Of a stretch of 9,251 nt of DNA, positions 5,983 to 9,251 are shown one piece after another (within the stretch, counting starts at the first letter, position 1; each line of letters opens with the position of its first letter). The notes beneath the pieces were generated by a model. It worked only from the letters and a program-made list of their open reading frames with translations, made no database searches and was not told the DNA's origin. The stretch spans positions 1 to 9,251 of the forward strand of contig JAHFEI010000063.1 in NCBI GenBank assembly GCA_023248615.1, in the 5' to 3' direction. This DNA comes from Nitrospinales bacterium (lineage in GTDB: Bacteria > Nitrospinota_A > UBA7883 > JACRGQ01). The translations under genes and the position numbers were made by a program.

Positions 5983-7368
5983 TCAGGCCAATTGTACGCC
6001 GGTAACTCTGGCGGTATCTTCATCAAGAGCCGCAAGGTCGTCCGGGGAAAGGTCCTGGATGCTGTTTCTGCCAACCAGCCTGCAAAGCAATTTGATTTCA
6101 TCTACGCTACCGTTCAGGAAATTTACCACACCCTTTGCCGCCGACTCAATATCCAGCGTGTCGTTTTGGGCGCATATCCCGGCGGGACACCGCCCGGTGT
6201 GGCATGCCCTACACCGGATACAGCCCATGGATATCTGCGCGGAGGAGGAAATGTAAACGGCGTCCGCACCCAGCGCCAGCGCCTTTGCGAAGTCGGCAGA
6301 GGTGCGAAGCCCGCCAGCCGCAACCAGCGTTATGCTGTCACGCTTGCCCGATTCCCGCAGGTATCACGCACCACGCGCCAAAAGGTTCAAAAGCGGCAAT
6401 GCCTCCTGCTCCCTGGCTGCCGCCGGCGCCGCGCCGGTGCCGCCTTCCATGCCGTCTAACGTTATTACGTCCACCCCGGCGAAAAGGGCTATTTCCAAAT
6501 CTTTTTCAATGTGGCCTCCTGCAAGTTTTATCCCTATAGGGACGCCGCCGGTAATCTCGCGCAGGTATTTCACCCTGTCGCGCAGGTCTTCCTTGGAGTT
6601 TATGTCCAGATGTCGCGCAGGGGAGATGGCGTCTTCGCCGCGTTTTATACCGCGCACTCTCGCTATCTCCTCGGTAATTTTTTCTTTCAGCAGGTGGCCG
6701 CCCATGCCGGGCTTTGCCCCTTGGCCTACTTTTATTTCTATCATGTCGGCCATTTTCAGCGTCTCTTCCGTTATGCCAAACCGCCCGGTGGAGTATTGCA
6801 ATGCATACGTGGTGGCGGCCTTGCGCTCCTCTTCCAGCATGCCGCCCTCTCCGCTGTTCGCCATAGAGCCTGTTTCTGCGGTGGCTTTCGCCAGCGCTAT
6901 TTTCGCGTTCCTGGAAAGTGCGCCAAAAGACATCGCCCCTATCATTATGGGGATCCTCAGCCGTATCGGTTTTTTGGCCTTTTTACCCAGCACCACAGAT
7001 GTGTCTACCGGGTCGTGCTCCAGCAACGGCTGGCGGAAAAGCTGGGCAGGCAAAAATACCAGGTTGTCCATATCCGCCACCTTGCGGCGCGCCCCCATGC
7101 CGGCAACGCGGTGCTTGCCGTTTTTCGCCATCCACTGGATGGATGAGCGCAACATCGGGCAGTCTTTGCTGTAGCCGCTTTGGTCTACCCACAAAAAGGA
7201 AATCGCTTTTGTCTGGCACGCTGTCCGGCAATTTCCACAGCCCACACAGGTGTTCACTTCTACGGTAGTGGGCCGCCCTTCGTAGGACGTTAAATTATCA
7301 TTCGGGCATGCCTTAACGCACGCCAGACATTCCAGGCAGATATGCCTGTTCCAGTCATGAATAAACAT
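5983..7368 (-). pseudogene. Ferredoxin/FMN glutamate-synthase-like protein interrupted by in-frame TGA
   Basis: First gene of the redox operon: 461 codons with one internal stop, TGA, at 6364-6366 (codon 335). Before it: two [4Fe-4S] motifs (CLECLACVKACP, 11-22; CVGCGNCRTACQ, 41-52), then the FMN barrel of the glutamate synthase large-subunit type, with IMIGAMSFGALS (141-152), SGEGG (172-176), KVGQGAKPGMGG (213-224) and GMEGGTGAAP (307-316). After it, in the same frame: YLRESGKRDSITLVAAGGLR, the TSADFAKALALGADAV phosphate-binding part and CIRCRACHTGRCPAGIC, which resembles the Fe-S Cys cluster of glutamate synthases. Relatives usually have Arg-Tyr-Leu at this point, so CGA-to-TGA is the simplest cause. 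There is no N-terminal glutaminase domain, so true glutamate synthesis is uncertain. ATG 7368 has a strong GGAGG site 7 bases upstream. Residue 335 onward is needed for the FMN site, so without readthrough the product is probably inactive. Confidence 0.85.
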
Positions 7369-7404
7369 CAGTTACCTCCAAGCTACCCTATCCCTGAAAC
7401 CGAA

Positions 7405-7413
7405 AGTATAGCA
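7405..7413 (-). promoter_or_regulatory. Extended -10 promoter of the redox operon
   Basis: On the minus strand TGC-TATACT is an extended -10 element (TGn plus a near-consensus hexamer). No good -35 is seen 17 bp upstream, as is usual for this class. The predicted start is about 30 nt before the ATG at 7368, leaving room for the GGAGG site. Confidence 0.45.
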
Positions 7414-7610
7414 TTTTTTATAAAGATAGGGGCGGGATGTTATATGAATCCCGATTCCGAAGATGGGAATCCGAAATGCCATCGCTACCGTAACCTGTCG
7501 AAGCATGTTCTGTGTTGTAATGGGAATACCGGGACACTACACTACTAGCCGTAACGCCGGTCGAGAGGATATTACAAGGCCGCCGTCGCACCTGATTAGA
7601 CCTGAATATT
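7414..7610. other. Intergenic region between redox operon and tRNA-Arg
   Basis: No gene is seen. On the plus strand TTGTAA (7515-7520) and TACACT (7538-7543), spaced 17 bp, are a possible tRNA promoter with a leader of about 60 nt. A short inverted repeat, GATTCC/GGAATC (7453-7471), is the only other structure noted. Confidence 0.35.
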
Positions 7611-7687
7611 GCGCCCGTAGCTCAACTGGATAGAGCAGCTGACTTCGGATCAGCAGGTTGGGGGTTCGAACCCCTCCGGGCGCACCA
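7611..7687 (+). tRNA. tRNA-Arg (anticodon TCG)
   Basis: A complete 77-nt cloverleaf including encoded CCA: acceptor GCGCCCG/CGGGCGC plus discriminator A; D-arm GCTC/GAGC; anticodon stem GCTGA/TCAGC with loop CTTCGGA, giving anticodon TCG (reads CGA and related Arg codons); variable loop AGGTT; T-arm GGGGG/CCCTC around TTCGAAC with one G-U pair. Its 3' end is repeated twice downstream, as expected for a site used by integrating elements. Confidence 0.97.
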
Positions 7688-7709
7688 AAATCAAGCCATC
7701 CCTTTTGGA
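7646..7709 (+). repeat. att-like direct repeat, copy 1 (inside tRNA-Arg)
   Basis: 64 bp from the anticodon loop of tRNA-Arg through its 3' end and into the terminator. It is identical, base for base, to 8721-8784. It would be the integration half-site that keeps the tRNA whole. Confidence 0.85.
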
Positions 7710-7783
7710 ATGGTTTGCTTTTGGTTTGTCCGTTTGCAGGGTTCGAAATGTGAGTCCCCGGCGCGACCGGATAGGGAGCGCAA
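7667..7783 (+). repeat. 117-bp near-tandem repeat, unit 1
   Basis: From the T-loop of tRNA-Arg to 7783. It matches 7858-7974 with five mismatches by eye. It carries the tRNA 3' end, the terminator hairpin and about 65 bp of following sequence ending in GGGAGCGCAA. Confidence 0.85.
7692..7722 (+). terminator. Intrinsic terminator of tRNA-Arg
   Basis: CAAGCCATCCC (7692-7702), loop TTTT, GGAATGGTTTG (7707-7717), then CTTTT. The stem has 11 positions with one C-A mismatch and one G-U pair. In the second copy (7883-7908) C is replaced by T, which restores full pairing. Confidence 0.6.
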
Positions 7784-7857
7784 TTTTACATGGAAGTAAA
7801 ATTAGGGGGCGAATCGCGCCTGATGGAGCGGCAACGTGATGTTGGCGCGAGAGGAGG
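7784..7857. other. 74-bp spacer between repeat units
   Basis: Contains the inverted repeat TTTTAC-ATGGAA-GTAAAA (7784-7801) directly at the repeat border. No gene is seen. Confidence 0.4.
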
Positions 7858-7974
7858 CGAACCCCTCCGGGCGCACCAAAATCAAGCCATTCCTTTTGGA
7901 ATGGTTTGATTTTGGTTTGTCCGTTTGCAGGGCTCGAAATGTGAGCACCCGGCGCGACCGGATAGGGAGCGCAA
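7858..7974 (+). repeat. 117-bp near-tandem repeat, unit 2 (att-like copy 2)
   Basis: Begins with the last 21 bases of the tRNA (CGAACCCCTCCGGGCGCACC and a final A) and continues through a perfect version of the terminator hairpin. It lies 191 bp after unit 1 and on the 3' side of higA. The 33-bp stretch from CGAACCCC to AAGCCAT is common to all three att-like copies. Confidence 0.85.
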
Positions 7975-8021
7975 CTACCTGCCGGTTTGATTTCCCGCCC
8001 GGCATAGCAGGCTCGGCAGAT

Positions 8022-8336
8022 TTACTTTGTTTGCAATGCAGAGCGGCGAAGCGGCTTTATGGCGCGGATGGCCTTACCGCTTTTCTCTTTCGCGCATTCA
8101 ATTTCATAATGGCTTTGCAGGTTCATCCAAAGGCCCGGCGTATTGTGGAAGTAGCGGGCCAGCCGCAAAGCGGTATCTGCCGTTATTACGCGCTTACCCT
8201 GCAAAATATCGTTTATCCTGTTCGGAGGTACACCGATGGCGCGGGCCAGCCCGTTTTGGCTAATACCCAGAGGCTCCATAAACTCCTCTTTCAAAATCAT
8301 GCCGGGCGATACCGGCGGGAAAATCGTCTTTGCCAT
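8022..8336 (-). CDS. higA: HigA antitoxin (XRE-type HTH)
   Basis: A 104-residue antitoxin that neutralises HigB and normally represses the operon. The helix-turn-helix is ISQNGLARAIGVPPNRINDI (residues about 25-44), followed by the family-typical GKRVITADTALRLARYF and PGLWMNLQSHYEIE. ATG 8336 is chosen because GGAGG lies 8 bases upstream; an ATG at 8351 has no ribosome-binding site. The start is 21 bp after the end of higB, so the toxin-first order normal for HigBA is kept. The module lies between att-like copies 2 and 3 and was therefore probably acquired. Confidence 0.93.
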   Translation of the reverse strand: MAKTIFPPVSPGMILKEEFMEPLGISQNGLARAIGVPPNRINDILQGKRVITADTALRLARYFHNTPGLWMNLQSHYEIECAKEKSGKAIRAIKPLRRSALQTK

Positions 8337-8357
8337 TGCTAACACCTCCATCTCAAT

Positions 8358-8639
8358 CTAGTGGTAATCGCATATCTCCACATCGTAGGCATTCCCGTCT
8401 TCCCATCGAAAGCAGATACGCCATTGCTCATTAATGCGGATGCTGTATTGCCCCTGCCTGTCCCCTCCCAACTTTTCAAGCCTGTTGCCGGGCGGAAAAG
8501 CAAGGCTGGCTACATCCTCCACGGCATGTATAAGTACCAGCTTGTTATGCGCCCGCGCCCAAATGTCCGGCGGGATGTTTCTGGGTCGCTGGCGGTGGAA
8601 TACCTTTTCCGTGTCCCTGTCCGCAAAACTCTTTATCAT
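8358..8639 (-). CDS. higB: HigB toxin (RelE superfamily mRNA interferase)
   Basis: A 93-residue toxin with the normal HigB length and layout: it starts MIKSFADRDTEKVF, has a central LEKLGGDRQGQYSIRINEQWRI and ends FRWEDGNAYDVEICDYH. Such proteins cleave mRNA in the ribosome; the basic and aromatic residues of the NEQWRICFRW strand are kept, so it looks intact. ATG 8639 lies only about nine bases after the putative -10, so little or no ribosome-binding site is transcribed, perhaps keeping toxin output below that of HigA, which has a strong site. Confidence 0.95.
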   Translation of the reverse strand: MIKSFADRDTEKVFHRQRPRNIPPDIWARAHNKLVLIHAVEDVASLAFPPGNRLEKLGGDRQGQYSIRINEQWRICFRWEDGNAYDVEICDYH

Positions 8640-8651
8640 GCCGTTGCCACT

Positions 8652-8680
8652 ATACTATTACGTAATGCGGAACAGGTCAA
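8652..8680 (-). promoter_or_regulatory. higBA promoter with palindromic operator candidate
   Basis: TTGACC (8675-8680) and TAGTAT (8652-8657), 17 bp apart on the minus strand. The spacer contains ATTACGTAAT (8657-8666), a perfect 10-bp palindrome overlapping the -10 by one base, a good candidate binding site for HigA autoregulation. An overlapping TATAGT (8649-8654) is an alternative -10. Confidence 0.5.
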
Positions 8681-8720
8681 TATCTGGCAAGACAAGACAG
8701 CGCATCTCCTATGTTCTCGC

Positions 8721-8784
8721 CGGATCAGCAGGTTGGGGGTTCGAACCCCTCCGGGCGCACCAAAATCAAGCCATCCCTTTTGGA
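8721..8784 (+). repeat. att-like direct repeat, copy 3 (distal end)
   Basis: An exact 64-bp copy of 7646-7709, the 3' half of tRNA-Arg plus 22 bp of downstream sequence. The match then continues as one mismatch and four matches before it is lost. It lacks the tRNA 5' half, so it is not a tRNA gene. It marks the far border of a 1,075-bp unit starting in the real tRNA. Confidence 0.88.
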
Positions 8785-8802
8785 GTGGTCAAGGATTGCG
8801 GA

Positions 8803-9033
8803 TTATATTTTCCCCAGCAAGGAAAAGTACTCTTCCCTTGTCAGTCCCGCCGTCCGCAAATTATCTTTTATTATGAAGACCGGAACTTCTTTCCAGTCGG
8901 GGATAACCACCGGCCTTGAAACGCCCGGCTTTGTGAACACAAAATGATCCCCCTCAATTCGCGTGCATGTAAAACCCGCATCCTCGAACAGCTTACGCAA
9001 TCGGCTTGCGGGTAGCGGAGTTATTTTCGTCAA
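8803..9033 (-). CDS. hicA: HicA toxin
   Basis: A 76-residue HicA-type mRNA interferase of the small double-stranded-RNA-binding fold. Family signs: PLPASRLRKLFEDAGF at the N-terminus, the active-site region EGDHFVFTKPG (His at about 30), the conserved VVIPDWKEVPVFIIKDNLR, and the ending TREEYFSLL. No ATG is available; a TTG at 9033 begins one base after the stop of the upstream hicB, which supports coupling. The stop lies 18 bp from att-like copy 3. Order is antitoxin first, opposite to the classic hicAB. Confidence 0.88.
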   Translation of the reverse strand: MTKITPLPASRLRKLFEDAGFTCTRIEGDHFVFTKPGVSRPVVIPDWKEVPVFIIKDNLRTAGLTREEYFSLLGKI

Positions 9034-9034
9034 A

Positions 9035-9251
9035 TCAGGGGACAGAGACCAATTCGGTAGTTTCTAGTTTCGGAGGAATCCAATACCCGCTGGCATCCTG
9101 TTTGAACCTCGCCTCTTCAAGGATATCCGCCAGGCTCCCCATTTTTTCGGCCTCTTCGAGGAAAAGCCTTACCGCAGTTTTTAACATTTCTTTTGAATGG
9201 CTGATGGAGTTGCCACAACTCGAAATATCAAGCTCCGGGCAATATGCGACA
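9035..9251 (-). CDS. hicB: HicB-family antitoxin, 5' end outside window
   Basis: The 71 visible residues begin at the window edge, so the N-terminus is missing. VAYCPELDISSCGNSISH is the end of the degenerate RNase-H-like HicB fold, followed by the typical helix KEMLKTAVRLFLEEAEKMG and ADILEEARF, then a C-terminal tail ending LVSVP. It neutralises HicA encoded directly downstream. No DNA-binding domain is visible in this C-terminal part. Confidence 0.82.
   Translation of the reverse strand, partial: VAYCPELDISSCGNSISHSKEMLKTAVRLFLEEAEKMGSLADILEEARFKQDASGYWIPPKLETTELVSVP

Noticed and set aside
5983..6228. Independent small protein starting at ATG 6228
   Set aside because: There is no ribosome-binding site before it, and the same frame upstream continues the FMN domain; it is the tail of the interrupted gene.
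6326..6366. Selenocysteine insertion at TGA 6364-6366, with a stem AGCGT/ACGCT about 20 nt downstream
   Set aside because: The loop (GACAGCATA) lacks the apical GU of bacterial SECIS elements, the stem is only 5 bp, and homologues usually have Arg at this position.
7646..8784. CRISPR array from the repeated tRNA segments
   Set aside because: Copies are unevenly spaced, of different lengths, and clearly derived from the tRNA end; spacers contain genes.
8705..8790. A second tRNA gene at the third repeat
   Set aside because: Only the 3' half from the anticodon loop onward is present; the acceptor 5' strand and D-arm are missing.
2575..9037. Genome-wide reassignment of TGA to a sense codon
   Set aside because: TGA ends the glutamate-synthase-like gene (5983), the cytochrome b gene (3524), the decahaem gene (2575) and hicB (9035) at natural family ends or tight gene junctions.

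Overview
This 9.25 kb window is bacterial chromosomal DNA, probably from a Gram-negative respiratory organism living at low oxygen. The evidence is a periplasmic di-haem cytochrome c, a membrane-anchored decahaem cytochrome c, a multi-[4Fe-4S] protein, a LexA repressor, toxin-antitoxin modules and a CCA-encoding tRNA. The gene content would fit Nitrospinota, Nitrospirota or Desulfobacterota, but nothing seen here fixes the taxon.

Left part (1-1529): a CheD-like protein cut off by the window edge lies downstream of lexA, both on the minus strand. lexA has a good sigma70-type promoter placed so close to its ATG that a leaderless mRNA is predicted. A 382-bp divergent region separates lexA from a plus-strand di-haem cytochrome c gene, which has its own promoter (TTGAAA-17-TACAAT) and a structured leader of about 115 nt. 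This gene ends near a perfect 10-bp GC-rich hairpin, followed by 300 bp of hairpin-rich intergenic DNA.

Centre (7368-2575, minus strand): four tightly spaced genes form a redox operon. In transcription order these are a ferredoxin/FMN glutamate-synthase-like protein, a protein with two cyclic-nucleotide-binding domains fused to four [4Fe-4S] sites, a membrane protein with two His-x13-His pairs typical of di-haem cytochrome b, and a decahaem c-type cytochrome. Together they suggest an electron path from a flavin/Fe-S module, under cyclic-nucleotide control, through membrane b haems to an extracytoplasmic multihaem cytochrome, or the reverse. The first gene is interrupted by one in-frame TGA.

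Right part (7369-9251): a tRNA-Arg(TCG) gene is followed by two further copies of its 3' end, at about 7858 and 8721. They bracket a higBA toxin-antitoxin module with no integrase, like a minimal tRNA-targeted island. Just beyond the last copy lies a hicB-hicA toxin-antitoxin pair that runs out of the window.
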